In this document: positions 8,739 through 17,492 of the stretch, piece after piece
How positions within the stretch are numbered: the stretch's first letter is position 1
How the letters are laid out: each line of letters begins with the position of its first letter
DNA from: Candidatus Peregrinibacteria bacterium
GTDB taxonomy: Bacteria > Patescibacteriota > Gracilibacteria > UBA1369 > LOWO2-01-FULL-3
DNA length: 64,000 nucleotides
Direction of reading: 5' to 3'
Assembly (NCBI GenBank): GCA_018654255.1
Contig: JABILX010000001.1
Coordinates: forward strand, 145,695-209,694
Notes under the pieces: model-generated
The model's database searches: none
What the model was told of the DNA's origin: nothing
Seen by the model: the letters and a program-made list of their open reading frames with translations, nothing else
Position numbers and translations under genes: made by a program

Positions 8739-9479
8739 ATGGGTGAAGAAAGTGCGGAAGAATTCCAACAAAGACTTGAAGAAGACCCTGATTGGCAAGT
8801 ATACCAAAAAGCAAAGCAAGAAAAAGAGTTTGAAGGAACCTCCCAAGGTATGATACTTAAATCATTAGAAGAACAAGCCCAAAAAGAAGGTACAGAAGCA
8901 AGCTTTAAAATGGGAGATCACGGTCGAAATGAATATAGATACGGCGACCAATCCGCAGTAGAACAGCTTCACTTAAGCCCAGGAGGAGTGGCCGTGGCAT
9001 ACACAAACATGTTAGATCTCCAAAAAGAATGGTGGAGAAAAGCTTTCTTAGAAGATAGATATGGAGGGGATATCAATAAGATCGGACTATTTGCCCCATC
9101 TTTACTAGAAACAATAGAGCTCAAGCTCGGCAAAGAAGGCGCAGAGCAATTTAGAATCGATAAATTGTTACAAGAAGCAGGCTTAGAAGGTGGAGAAGTT
9201 GAAGAATTTGCAGAATATGAGATGTATAGCGGGCAGCTAGGAAAAGCTGAGTACGAAATAATTACCAAAATTACACAAGTTCTAAGAGCGGCAGTCCAAC
9301 CCAATTTTGACATTAGATTCGATAATGGAGGAGGTGATATGTGGAGAAAAATAAGATTAGTACCATTAAATAGAGAAGCGCAACTAGCCTTAATAAATGG
9401 CGGTCCAATTTTAGACGCAGCACTTACAAACATCGTGGATAACCACACTCAACTAGTAGAGGCTTTAAAAGCAGCTTAA
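8739..9479 (+). CDS. Hypothetical soluble protein
   Basis: A 246-residue acidic protein with no recognised domain, signal peptide or membrane segment. The N-terminus is Glu/Gln-rich and helical (EEFQQRLEEDPDWQVYQ). The middle carries a compact-looking part with Trp and Tyr residues (KEWWRKAFLEDRYGGD), and the C-terminus looks alpha/beta (GGGDMWRKIRLVPLN). It lies 64 bp after the HD protein on the same strand, so the three genes from 3.5 to 9.5 kb may form one functional unit. The last 15 bp overlap the 3' end of the convergent uppP. No Shine-Dalgarno is visible before the ATG. Function unknown. Confidence 0.7.
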   Translation: MGEESAEEFQQRLEEDPDWQVYQKAKQEKEFEGTSQGMILKSLEEQAQKEGTEASFKMGDHGRNEYRYGDQSAVEQLHLSPGGVAVAYTNMLDLQKEWWRKAFLEDRYGGDINKIGLFAPSLLETIELKLGKEGAEQFRIDKLLQEAGLEGGEVEEFAEYEMYSGQLGKAEYEIITKITQVLRAAVQPNFDIRFDNGGGDMWRKIRLVPLNREAQLALINGGPILDAALTNIVDNHTQLVEALKAA

Positions 9480-10256
9480 ACCTAGGCTCACCCCACCCAC
9501 CACAAACAAATACCACGCGAACCATTTCAGTGAATGGTTTTTCAAAAACCGCATCAACCAATAAATAGAAAAATATCCGACAACAGCTGACATCAAAAAC
9601 CCTGCCAAAACAGGATGAAAATCAGGACTACCAATAGCAGACACATCGATATCCCCCAGCTGATCATAAATAATCAAAGCCGCCGCCCCAGCTATAGCAA
9701 CACCGCCCAACAAAAACGAAAATCTAGCAGCCTCTTCCCTCTTCACACCATTGATCAATCCACCCGAGATAGTAGATCCCGAACGAGAAACTCCAGGTAT
9801 CAAAGCAACAGATTGAAACAAACCAATTACCAAAGCATTCCACCACTTTAGATCACTGACAGGTACTTTCTTCTTTTTACGCTGGCCATACCATTCAGCG
9901 ACCAAAAACAAAATACCCACACAAATCATAAACACACCAACACTCATAGAATTCCGCATTGCAGGCCCCTCAAAAAAATCTTTCAAGCCAAAACCAATCG
10001 CAACGACAGGTAACGTTCCAACGACAAGCAAGACAGTGAGCCGCTTATTGCGAAGCAAACAAATGAAATCTCTCCAAAAATAAGCCAAAATTGCCACCAA
10101 TGTCCCAACATGAACGGCTACATCAAAACTCAGCAACGACTCAACCTCAAGCCCAAGTATTGACTCGCCCAAAACCAAGTGCCCGCTCGACGAAATAGGG
10201 AGAAACTCAGTTACTCCTTGCACGGCACCCAAAATTGCAGCGTCTAATATTTCCAT
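9465..10256 (-). CDS. uppP: Undecaprenyl-diphosphatase UppP (BacA type)
   Basis: Integral membrane phosphatase that converts undecaprenyl diphosphate to the monophosphate, recycling the lipid carrier for peptidoglycan and other cell-wall polymers; overproduction gives bacitracin resistance in other bacteria. Both catalytic motifs are intact: QGVTEFLPISSSGHLVL at the N-terminus and PGVSRSGSTISGGL near residue 160. About eight hydrophobic segments cover its 263 residues, the normal family size. The ORF-track start is a TTG; the ATG three codons later (MEILDAAILG) is the family's usual start. A TAGAAT hexamer lies 9 bases before that ATG. The gene supports the active envelope synthesis implied by the SLH proteins and the peptidase nearby. 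Confidence 0.95.
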   Translation of the reverse strand: MEILDAAILGAVQGVTEFLPISSSGHLVLGESILGLEVESLLSFDVAVHVGTLVAILAYFWRDFICLLRNKRLTVLLVVGTLPVVAIGFGLKDFFEGPAMRNSMSVGVFMICVGILFLVAEWYGQRKKKKVPVSDLKWWNALVIGLFQSVALIPGVSRSGSTISGGLINGVKREEAARFSFLLGGVAIAGAAALIIYDQLGDIDVSAIGSPDFHPVLAGFLMSAVVGYFSIYWLMRFLKNHSLKWFAWYLFVVGGVSLGLSCF

Positions 10257-10265
10257 ACGACACAA

Positions 10266-10271
10266 ATTCTA
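10266..10271 (-). promoter_or_regulatory. -10 element for uppP
   Basis: TAGAAT on the minus strand, 9 bases before the preferred ATG, again placing the predicted transcript start at most a few bases from the start codon. No good -35 is seen. Confidence 0.4.
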
Positions 10272-10315
10272 CCAAATCTCCCGAACTTAACCACCCCTTT
10301 TACTTAAGTCCGAAC

Positions 10316-11854
10316 TTAGTGCTTAAAATACCTCCTCCCACTAAACACCATCGCAATCCCAAGCTCATCCGCTCGTGCGATAACTTCATCATCACGAATA
10401 GATCCGCCAGGATGAATAATAGCTTTCACACCATACGATGCAGCCTGCTCCACCCCATCTGGGAAAGGGAAGAAAGCATCAGAAGACATCACAGCACCTT
10501 GCGCGCGGTCACCTGCCTTGTGACCTGCAATAAACACACTGTCAACACGAGACATCTGCCCAGCTCCAACTCCTACCGTCGTAAGACCCTTGGCCATCAC
10601 GACAGAATTTGAAACAACTCTTTTCACAACCTTAGTTGCAAAAAGCATATCAGCAATTTGCTCATCAGTTGGTTTAACTTTCGTCACGACTTTCAAGTCC
10701 TCAGGCGTAAGTTCGTGAGTATCTTTAGTCTGGATCAAAAGCCCACCTGTCACTTTCTTAATATCAGTCTTCATCAAATCTATTTTGAAATCTCCAATTC
10801 TCAAAATCCTCAAGTTTTTCCTAGTCATCAAACGCTTCAAAGCCTCGTCAGTATAAGAAGGCGCAATAATGATTTCCATAAACATCTTGCTCTCCTTCAT
10901 GTAGTCGACCATATCCGCAGTAAACTCACGATTCAAAGCAACCACGCATCCAAAAGCAGACAAAGGATCTGCCTTATGTGCAGCCACAAAAGCCTCCTCT
11001 ATAGATGAGCGAGTAGCGACTCCACACGGATTGTTGTGTTTGACGAAAACCGCTGTCGGCTCACCGAATTCCTTCACCAACTCAAGAGCACTATCTCCAT
11101 CCACGATATTATTAAACGACAATTCCTTTCCATGAAGGACTTCTGCATTTGTAATATTTGAATCACCGTTCTCAGGATTTCGGAAGAAAGCCGCTTTTTG
11201 CGTAGGATTTTCACCATATCTTAGGCTGCGAACTTTTTCGTAATGAAGGTCGAGAAGTTCAGGTTCGCCAGTTATTTCACGGAAATATTTATTAATAGCC
11301 TCATCATAATTGTAAGTAAGACTGAAGACCTTGCGAGCCAAAACTCTGCGAGTCTCCAGAGACGTGTCCCCATTTGTAGAAATCTCAGTCAAAACCTTCT
11401 CATAATCCGCAGGATCAGTAACCACAGTCACATATTTGTAATTCTTTGCGGCACTTCTGAGCATCGAAGGACCACCAATATCAATATTCTCAATTACTTC
11501 ATCTTCAGTCACACCTTCTTTGGCAACAGTCTCAGTAAAAGGATAAAGATTAACAATCACCAAATCGATCATTTCAATCTCATTGTCCGAAGCTTCTTTC
11601 ATATGTTCATCGGAATCGCGAACAGCCAACAAACCCCCGTGTACATTGGGATGCAGAGTCTTTACCCTACCCTCCATAATCTCAGGAAATCCAGTGACTT
11701 CACTCACATCAACAACAGGAACCCCGGCATCCTTAAGAACCTTCGAAGTTCCTCCAGTAGATATGATTTTCACACCTAGATCAGAAAGTTTTTTTGCGAC
11801 CTCTTCTATTCCAGTTTTGTCTGAAACGCTGATAAGAGCACGTTTTATTGTCAT
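10316..11854 (-). CDS. purH: Bifunctional AICAR formyltransferase / IMP cyclohydrolase PurH
   Basis: Carries out the last two steps of IMP synthesis: folate-dependent formylation of AICAR, then cyclisation to IMP. The N-terminal cyclohydrolase domain (about 1-195) has the MGS-like fold with STGGTSKVL, GRVKTLHP and NIDIGGPSMLRSAAKN. The formyltransferase domain follows with RYGENPTQ, FVKHNNPCG (the catalytic Lys-His pair), SSDAFFPFPDG, HPGGSIRDDE and a terminal GRRYFKH. Length 512 is normal. One deviation: the usual RYGENPHQ-type motif has Thr in place of His. The purP genes in this window encode a folate-free enzyme for the same formylation, so PurH may matter mainly for cyclisation. ATG start; a TATAAC -10 lies 10 bases upstream. 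Monocistronic or followed by uppP 59 bp later. Confidence 0.95.
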   Translation of the reverse strand: MTIKRALISVSDKTGIEEVAKKLSDLGVKIISTGGTSKVLKDAGVPVVDVSEVTGFPEIMEGRVKTLHPNVHGGLLAVRDSDEHMKEASDNEIEMIDLVIVNLYPFTETVAKEGVTEDEVIENIDIGGPSMLRSAAKNYKYVTVVTDPADYEKVLTEISTNGDTSLETRRVLARKVFSLTYNYDEAINKYFREITGEPELLDLHYEKVRSLRYGENPTQKAAFFRNPENGDSNITNAEVLHGKELSFNNIVDGDSALELVKEFGEPTAVFVKHNNPCGVATRSSIEEAFVAAHKADPLSAFGCVVALNREFTADMVDYMKESKMFMEIIIAPSYTDEALKRLMTRKNLRILRIGDFKIDLMKTDIKKVTGGLLIQTKDTHELTPEDLKVVTKVKPTDEQIADMLFATKVVKRVVSNSVVMAKGLTTVGVGAGQMSRVDSVFIAGHKAGDRAQGAVMSSDAFFPFPDGVEQAASYGVKAIIHPGGSIRDDEVIARADELGIAMVFSGRRYFKH

Positions 11855-11864
11855 GTGAAAGAGT

Positions 11865-11894
11865 GTTATACAAACCCCCTTGAGCCCCCCGCAA
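11865..11894 (-). promoter_or_regulatory. Promoter of purH
   Basis: On the minus strand TTGCGG, 18 bp, TATAAC. The -10 is 10 bases from the ATG, predicting a leader of only about 3 bases and leaving no room for a riboswitch or a Shine-Dalgarno. Confidence 0.5.
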
Positions 11895-11968
11895 AAATTG
11901 GCCCACTTCTTTGATAAAAGTCCGACCAGGGAGTCATTTTACAGATCACCACTCAAAAGTCAAGGCTA

Positions 11969-11997
11969 TTGTAAAAATACTCGATTTATTGTATAAT
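11969..11997 (+). promoter_or_regulatory. Promoter of the SLH/LamG surface protein gene
   Basis: TTGTAA, 17 bp, TATAAT. The ATG is 33 bases after the -10. The short leader is nearly all A, T and C, with no Shine-Dalgarno. Confidence 0.75.
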
Positions 11998-12030
11998 ATA
12001 ATTAACAAAACAAAAATTTAAACAAAAAAT

Positions 12031-15000
12031 ATGCAGGAAAATAAACTTCCAGAAGATGCTGATGCTCAAGAAGATAGTGTCCCGGGTACTGACAAAACGG
12101 ACAAAAAAACCGGTTCAAAATCTTGGAAAAAAGCAATTGTAGCTTTTGTAGTGTTAGCGATTTTAGGTGTTGTTTTTTATACAACAGACCTAAATAGATT
12201 TTTCAAAGGAATTATAGTTGATCCAATTGGAGATGAAGACCAACAGGAGCCTCTAGCTGATTGTGACGATGAAGGATTAGTCTCTTATTGGCCAATGGAC
12301 GAAGGATTCGGAAATACGCTAAACGATGTGGTAGGCGAAAACGACGGAACAATATATGGAGAATATGAATGGGTGGAGAACGCAGACGGGTCAGTAGCTC
12401 TCAGAATCAATGACGGATACATCGACTTCGGAAATGATGAATCTCTGAATGCAGGCATGGAAGATTTGAGTTTGGTTGCGAGGCTAAAAACTGTAGACCA
12501 AAATTCAATTGTCTTCGGAAAAGCAGTCCCAGAAAACAGTGGAAATCCCTATACGGGATATTTTTATTCGATGAGGCCATACAGTATTGTGGACAAAGAG
12601 GATGGGAGTCAAGGGAGTCCAGGCACATCATTATTTTGGTTTAAGGATGGAGGCTACCCATTTGTAGAGGGGAATGAATCATACGCATGCCCATTAGACC
12701 CAAAGCCAGAAGAATATCAAGGATATACATGTGGATATGGGGGACAATACACCTATATAGACGATGCAAAAGCAAGAGGGAATGATGGGAACTGGCACAT
12801 AGTCACAGGGACTTTAAATAGAGAGGAAGGAGGTGGAGGGACTATGAATTCATATGCGGACGGATTGAAAACAAGTGTCCCTGAAAGATTAGAACCAATA
12901 GACACAATCGACAACGAAGGAGAATTCAGAATCGGAGCACCACAAGTACCTACTTACAACTACGAAGGTCTAATATCAGACCTTGCTGTATACAAAAAAG
13001 AAATTTCACAAGAAGACGTCGAAGAAATTCACTCGCTGCCAAAAACGAGCAAATTCTGTTCGTACGAAGGCATGTACAAGCCAACACTAGACATCGAAGC
13101 AGGGTTAGTATCACATCAATCATTTGATGAATTAAAACCTGGGAATGTTATAGTGGATGAAGTGGAAGGGTTGCCTTTCGGCAGTATCAAAGACTCAGAT
13201 CTAGCAAATGAAGATGGGGACACCCCTCCAGAATTGGTAGAGGGTTTTATAGGGAATGCTTTTCAATTTGACGGTCTTGATGATGTGGCATCTGTAGGGA
13301 ATAATCCAGTAGAAGATGGGAGTTTAACACTCTCAACATGGATAAAAATAGATGGAGAACAGTTAGGGAAATTCTCGATGATAATGAGTACAAGCTCAAC
13401 GAAATACTACCTTGCATATAATACAAACAACGCAATCAGATTAAGGACAGGATACATGCTTGAGGAAGATGATGAGGGGTATGACTCTGAAAAAACGAAC
13501 TATAAGTTCTGTGACATAAAATCCGGAACAAACCTAATAATCCCAGGAGAATGGACTCATGTAGCAGCTACCCTCAATCACGCAAACGGAGAGCACGGCC
13601 TCTATGTCAACGGAGAAAATGTGAAAGAAAAAAATGAATATGAATTCCCAAAATGCCAAACTATTGGAGGTAGTGCGGCCCTAACTATAGGAGGGAGCAG
13701 TACTTCTTACCCATTTGATGGAGCTATCGACGAATCACGTGTATACAATCGTGCGCTCACAGACGCAGAAATAAAAGGACTTTACGACTATGAAGTTGCT
13801 ATATCTGAAGGTATAGAACCACAACCTTTAAATCCAGAACCAGTAACCTGCGAATACAACGAAACAGAATACGAAGTAGGTGAAACATACGACGCAGACG
13901 ACGACTGCAACACATGTACATGCGGCGAGGATGGACAAATATCATGTACCGCAGATTCATGCGAACCAGAACAACAAGAAGTAACAACTTACCACTGGAA
14001 TTTCAACGAAGGGGAGGGAGCAACTGCTCATGACTCAGGAGGAACTCAAAACGATGGAATGTTATTTGGTGACCAAGGATGGGTAGATGGAACTATAGAT
14101 GGAGCTTTTAATTTTACAAACGGACATTTTAGACTAGAAGAACCAATCACAATAAACGCAGACCAACCATTTACGATTTCAGCATGGGTGAAATTAGACG
14201 AAATCGAATCCACACAATACATCATGTCTAGCGAGACAAGTGTGGGTTTTGAAAATGGTAATTGGATTGCACCAATATTATGGAACAACAACAAGCAAAT
14301 TTTTGGAGCAAGCTTCATGGATGGAGGTCTGGGAGGAGGAACAGACAAACCCGCGTACCACAAGTACACTTACTCAGGTACAAGTCTCGAACCAGATAAT
14401 TGGTATAATTTGGTAGCAACATACGATGGTCAAGACAACGTGAATAGCATCAAGCTTTACGTCAATGGGATAGAAGAATTATCATACTCATTAAAGTCTT
14501 GGCAGGAAGGATGGACGGCAATTTCGAGCAAAACAACAATAGGTGTTAGAGCTGGTGATTTGTCTAGCAATAAACTTTTAGGATCGATTGACGATTTGAA
14601 AATGATACTTGGTGAGGCTATGGATTGGGCGCAGGTCAAAGAAGAATATGACGCAATAATGAATCCACCAGAACCAGACCCAGTCACATGCACAAACGAC
14701 GAAGCAGAATACGAAGTAGGAGAAACATTCGACGCAGGAGACGACTGCAACACATGTGCGTGCGGTGAAGACGGACAAATATCATGTACAGCAGATTCAT
14801 GCGAGCCAGAATCAATCACATGCACAAACGACGAAGCAGAATACGAAGTAGGTGAAACATTCGACGCAGGAGATGATTGCAACACATGTGCATGCGAAGG
14901 AGATGGACAAATCTTATGTACAGAAGAGGTTTGCGAGCCAGAACCAGAACCAGATCCAATCACATGCGAATACAACAGTGAAAACTATGCAGTAGGTGAA

Positions 15001-16011
15001 ACATTTGACGCAACAGACGATTGCAATATATGTGTTTGTGAATCAGATGGTGGAATAACATGTACGAACGTAACGTGCGATTCAGAACCAGATCCAGTTA
15101 CCGACCCAGACCCGGTAACAACCGATCCAGACCCAGATCCAGTAGAAGCAGGCGGAATAACAATCAACCCAAACCCAGATCCAATAAACTGTTTATACGA
15201 AAGCAAAACATACAGCCCAGGTGCAGCAATTTTTGTAGACGACTGCAACACATGTTTCTGCGGAAACAACGGCCAAATGTCTTGTACGCATAAAACTTGT
15301 GACGAAGCTGACGAAACTGACGAAACGCCAGCCCCAACTCCGACTCCAGGGCCAGTCGCATCAACTCCACTACCAACAACTTCTCCATACTGCATTTCAG
15401 GAACAGACAAAACGACTTTCGTAGACCTTGAAGAAGGAGAAATAAAAGCATCAGCAGAATATCTATCTCAATTAACAGTCGACGACATAAAAGTAGTTGG
15501 TGGATACGACACAGCATTTGGCCACGAATACAGACCAAACAACACAATCACCAGAGCAGAATTTGCAAAAATCCTTCTCTACTTAACAAGATGTGATGAT
15601 GTCAGACAATGCAACTCAGACTACAGCCAAGGACCTCTACCAAGTATACAAGTAGAGGACGTGGATACAGCAAGTTGGTACTACAACGTAGTTAGATGCG
15701 GGCTGAAAGAAGATATATTCTACCCAGACACAAATGACGAATTCAGACCAGAAGTGCCTATCACAAGAGCAGAAGCCACAGAAATGATAGTTAGGGCTGC
15801 AAATATAGACGCATCAGACGAAGACGGATCGACAGAATTCACAGATATACAAGAAGATTCATACTTCAACGAATTCATTGGAGCAGCTTCAAAAATCAAG
15901 ATTATTAATGGTTACTCAGACAGCACATTCAGACCAGATAATCCAATCTCAAGAGGCGAAGCAGCTTTGATCCTCACACGTTATCTGTACCAAAAAAGCC
16001 TGACGGAATAA
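12031..16011 (+). CDS. SLH-anchored surface protein with LamG domains and pacifastin/VWC-like cysteine repeats
   Basis: A 1326-residue surface protein. After a short charged cytoplasmic stretch there is one membrane anchor near residues 35-53 (AIVAFVVLAILGVVFYT). Three LamG/concanavalin-like modules follow at roughly 85-335, 356-590 and 651-885 (for example LVSYWPMDEGFG, ISAWVKLD, IDESRVYNRALTDAEI), typical of glycan or adhesive binding. Five cysteine-rich repeats start near residues 607, 887, 931, 979 and 1054, each with a CNTCxC core. A TDPDPVTTDPDPDP linker leads to three SLH modules (about 1126-1325: NNTITRAEFAKIL, EVPITRAEATEMI, DNPISRGEAALIL), which normally bind wall polymers. Having both an N-terminal anchor and C-terminal SLH modules could tether membrane to wall or S-layer. 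The gene has its own promoter and no linked partner. Role inferred: adhesion. Confidence 0.85.
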   Translation: MQENKLPEDADAQEDSVPGTDKTDKKTGSKSWKKAIVAFVVLAILGVVFYTTDLNRFFKGIIVDPIGDEDQQEPLADCDDEGLVSYWPMDEGFGNTLNDVVGENDGTIYGEYEWVENADGSVALRINDGYIDFGNDESLNAGMEDLSLVARLKTVDQNSIVFGKAVPENSGNPYTGYFYSMRPYSIVDKEDGSQGSPGTSLFWFKDGGYPFVEGNESYACPLDPKPEEYQGYTCGYGGQYTYIDDAKARGNDGNWHIVTGTLNREEGGGGTMNSYADGLKTSVPERLEPIDTIDNEGEFRIGAPQVPTYNYEGLISDLAVYKKEISQEDVEEIHSLPKTSKFCSYEGMYKPTLDIEAGLVSHQSFDELKPGNVIVDEVEGLPFGSIKDSDLANEDGDTPPELVEGFIGNAFQFDGLDDVASVGNNPVEDGSLTLSTWIKIDGEQLGKFSMIMSTSSTKYYLAYNTNNAIRLRTGYMLEEDDEGYDSEKTNYKFCDIKSGTNLIIPGEWTHVAATLNHANGEHGLYVNGENVKEKNEYEFPKCQTIGGSAALTIGGSSTSYPFDGAIDESRVYNRALTDAEIKGLYDYEVAISEGIEPQPLNPEPVTCEYNETEYEVGETYDADDDCNTCTCGEDGQISCTADSCEPEQQEVTTYHWNFNEGEGATAHDSGGTQNDGMLFGDQGWVDGTIDGAFNFTNGHFRLEEPITINADQPFTISAWVKLDEIESTQYIMSSETSVGFENGNWIAPILWNNNKQIFGASFMDGGLGGGTDKPAYHKYTYSGTSLEPDNWYNLVATYDGQDNVNSIKLYVNGIEELSYSLKSWQEGWTAISSKTTIGVRAGDLSSNKLLGSIDDLKMILGEAMDWAQVKEEYDAIMNPPEPDPVTCTNDEAEYEVGETFDAGDDCNTCACGEDGQISCTADSCEPESITCTNDEAEYEVGETFDAGDDCNTCACEGDGQILCTEEVCEPEPEPDPITCEYNSENYAVGETFDATDDCNICVCESDGGITCTNVTCDSEPDPVTDPDPVTTDPDPDPVEAGGITINPNPDPINCLYESKTYSPGAAIFVDDCNTCFCGNNGQMSCTHKTCDEADETDETPAPTPTPGPVASTPLPTTSPYCISGTDKTTFVDLEEGEIKASAEYLSQLTVDDIKVVGGYDTAFGHEYRPNNTITRAEFAKILLYLTRCDDVRQCNSDYSQGPLPSIQVEDVDTASWYYNVVRCGLKEDIFYPDTNDEFRPEVPITRAEATEMIVRAANIDASDEDGSTEFTDIQEDSYFNEFIGAASKIKIINGYSDSTFRPDNPISRGEAALILTRYLYQKSLTE
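13848..15303 (+). repeat. Five pacifastin/VWC-like cysteine repeats within the surface protein
   Basis: Each unit of about 40 codons follows C-x(17-19)-C-N-x-C-x-C-x(3)-G-x(3)-C-T-x(3)-C, seen for example as CNTCTCGEDGQISCTADSC. The part after the second Cys matches the pacifastin light-chain pattern; the upstream YEVGETY part resembles VWC-type modules. Unit 1 lies between LamG modules 2 and 3, units 2-4 are tandem, and unit 5 follows a proline-aspartate linker. Units 2 and 3 are nearly identical at DNA level over about 80 bases, suggesting recent duplication. Confidence 0.75.
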
Positions 16012-16054
16012 GCCAACTCGCGCACCCCGGACTTGCCCAAACACATCGAGAGCT

Positions 16055-16339
16055 CTAATCCACAGGATCATAACCACCCTTGCTCAAAGGGTTGCATCTT
16101 AAAACACGCCACAGAGCCTTCAATCCACCCCAAATAACACCATGTTTCTCTATCGACAAGGAAGCATATTCGCTACAACTAGGCTTATATCTACAGTACC
16201 CAAAAGGATATTTACGGCGCCCACCAGGACTATGATCAGGTGAAAAATTCACCCTATAAAACTTCAATAAAAAAAGCACGCCCCTCCTAGGCAACCTAAT
16301 TATTTTAGTAATAGTTTCCAGGATATTGTTTAATACCAT
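16055..16339 (-). CDS. yidD: Membrane protein insertion efficiency factor YidD
   Basis: Small amphipathic protein that assists YidC-dependent membrane protein insertion. The family core is intact: SPGGRRKYPFGYCRYKPSCSEYA, then a Gly-containing helix and RVLRCNPLSKGGYDPV at the end. Length 94 is slightly above the usual 70-90. The ATG lies inside the 3' end of the upstream LysM-M23 gene (35-bp overlap), so translation is probably coupled to it. In most bacteria yidD sits with rnpA and yidC near rpmH; here it is linked to a cell-wall hydrolase instead. It converges on the SLH/LamG gene with a 43-bp gap in which I see no clear terminator. Confidence 0.93.
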   Translation of the reverse strand: MVLNNILETITKIIRLPRRGVLFLLKFYRVNFSPDHSPGGRRKYPFGYCRYKPSCSEYASLSIEKHGVIWGGLKALWRVLRCNPLSKGGYDPVD

Positions 16340-17492
16340 TCTTAATTACTTCCCAGTGTAAGTGAATTCCAGTCGCACCATATACACGACCAGTATTACC
16401 CATTTGACCCAAAACTTGTCCTTGTTCAACCCATTGTCCCTCAGAAACAGTCAAATGATCCAAATGAGCATAAAGAGTCTCAAGTCCATTTCCGTGTGAA
16501 ACAATAACGTGATTACCATATCCACCACCCCATCCACCTGAAGAAGCTTTTGTAACTTGTCCAGCACCAGCTGACCAAACAGGAGGCATCGCTGTATCAG
16601 CGATATCAAGGGCGTAGTGACCAGAACGATAACCTTGGGTAACGTCACCTCTAGTAGGATATATAAAAGGTTTTGTACCAATTGGTATCTCATTTGAATT
16701 ACTCAAAGAAACAGTCGAAGAACCTACGTTCGTCGTCGAACCTGATCCTGCAACAACAGGCCTTCCAGGTCCCAGAGGCTTAGCTCCAGGCAAGAAAAGA
16801 TGCTGTCCAATAGCTAAAGTATCAGTTGTAAGGTTATTTTGAGCAATAATACCACTTGTATCTATAGTATACTTACCAGCCAATTTCTCTAAACTATCTC
16901 CTTCCATAGTTGTATAACTAACTCCATCAATAGGAGGAATTACCAGTTTTTGACCAGAAACAACCATATTAGCGTTCCCAATATTGTTTTCCCACATAAT
17001 AGTCTCCACACTCAAATCGTACCTTACAGCAATCTGAGACAAAGTTTGTCCTCCTTCAACACTATGAATCGCAAAATCAGTCATTCCGATCCTACTCGCA
17101 TTACCTGTTTGAGGGTTAATTTTCATCAAATAACCGTCAGTATCAGCTATTAACACGTCTCCAGGTAGAGAATAAGTATCTATATAGTCACTCGCATAAC
17201 TCATAGAAACAGTAGAAAAGCTCGAAATAGGCGAAATTCCGCTAAGTATAAAAAGAACCCCAGCAAAGATACTAATTTGAGACATAAGTCTCTTGTGGGG
17301 TGCTATTGGTAGGATATTGAAATCAAAAAGTCCCAGAGATCGAATATAATTAACAGGAGTACGCATAAACCCCAGAAGCTTCAGAATCCACTTCTTAAAT
17401 ACAAACCAAGGCGTAAAAACCTTCATATGGCGCTCTTTTTGAGCGAGTTTGTTTACCTGTTCTATATGGTACACATTTGTTTCCGTAGTCAT
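16305..17492 (-). CDS. Membrane-anchored LysM-M23 peptidoglycan endopeptidase
   Basis: A 395-residue cell-wall hydrolase of the LytM/NlpD type. A basic N-terminus precedes one membrane segment near residues 70-90 (ISIFAGVLFILSGISPIS). Two LysM domains follow near 142-187 (SVEGGQTLSQIAVRYDLS) and 192-236 (TTMEGDSLEKLAGKYTID). A Ser/Gly linker leads to the M23 domain with its zinc ligands: GHYALDIAD, then a long-range YAHLDHL and the GIHLHWEV motif. All key residues are present, so it should be an active zinc endopeptidase acting on cross-bridges. A TATAAT lies 8 bases before the ATG. It is the first gene of a pair with yidD. The LysM domains suggest binding to a GlcNAc-containing wall. Confidence 0.92.
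   Translation of the reverse strand: MTTETNVYHIEQVNKLAQKERHMKVFTPWFVFKKWILKLLGFMRTPVNYIRSLGLFDFNILPIAPHKRLMSQISIFAGVLFILSGISPISSFSTVSMSYASDYIDTYSLPGDVLIADTDGYLMKINPQTGNASRIGMTDFAIHSVEGGQTLSQIAVRYDLSVETIMWENNIGNANMVVSGQKLVIPPIDGVSYTTMEGDSLEKLAGKYTIDTSGIIAQNNLTTDTLAIGQHLFLPGAKPLGPGRPVVAGSGSTTNVGSSTVSLSNSNEIPIGTKPFIYPTRGDVTQGYRSGHYALDIADTAMPPVWSAGAGQVTKASSGGWGGGYGNHVIVSHGNGLETLYAHLDHLTVSEGQWVEQGQVLGQMGNTGRVYGATGIHLHWEVIKNGIKQYPGNYY

Noticed and set aside
10235-10612. Plus-strand ORFs opposite purH, thrS and the minus-strand giant
   Set aside because: They mirror conserved genes on the opposite strand, have biased shadow composition and lack start signals.
14457-14975. Minus-strand ORFs over the Cys-rich repeat region (also 14985-15410 and 18104-18607)
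   Set aside because: Ser/Thr/Gly-rich shadows of repetitive acidic coding sequence on the other strand; no promoter or start context.
16012-16054. Terminator between the SLH/LamG gene and yidD
   Set aside because: No stable stem with a T run was found in the 43 bases.
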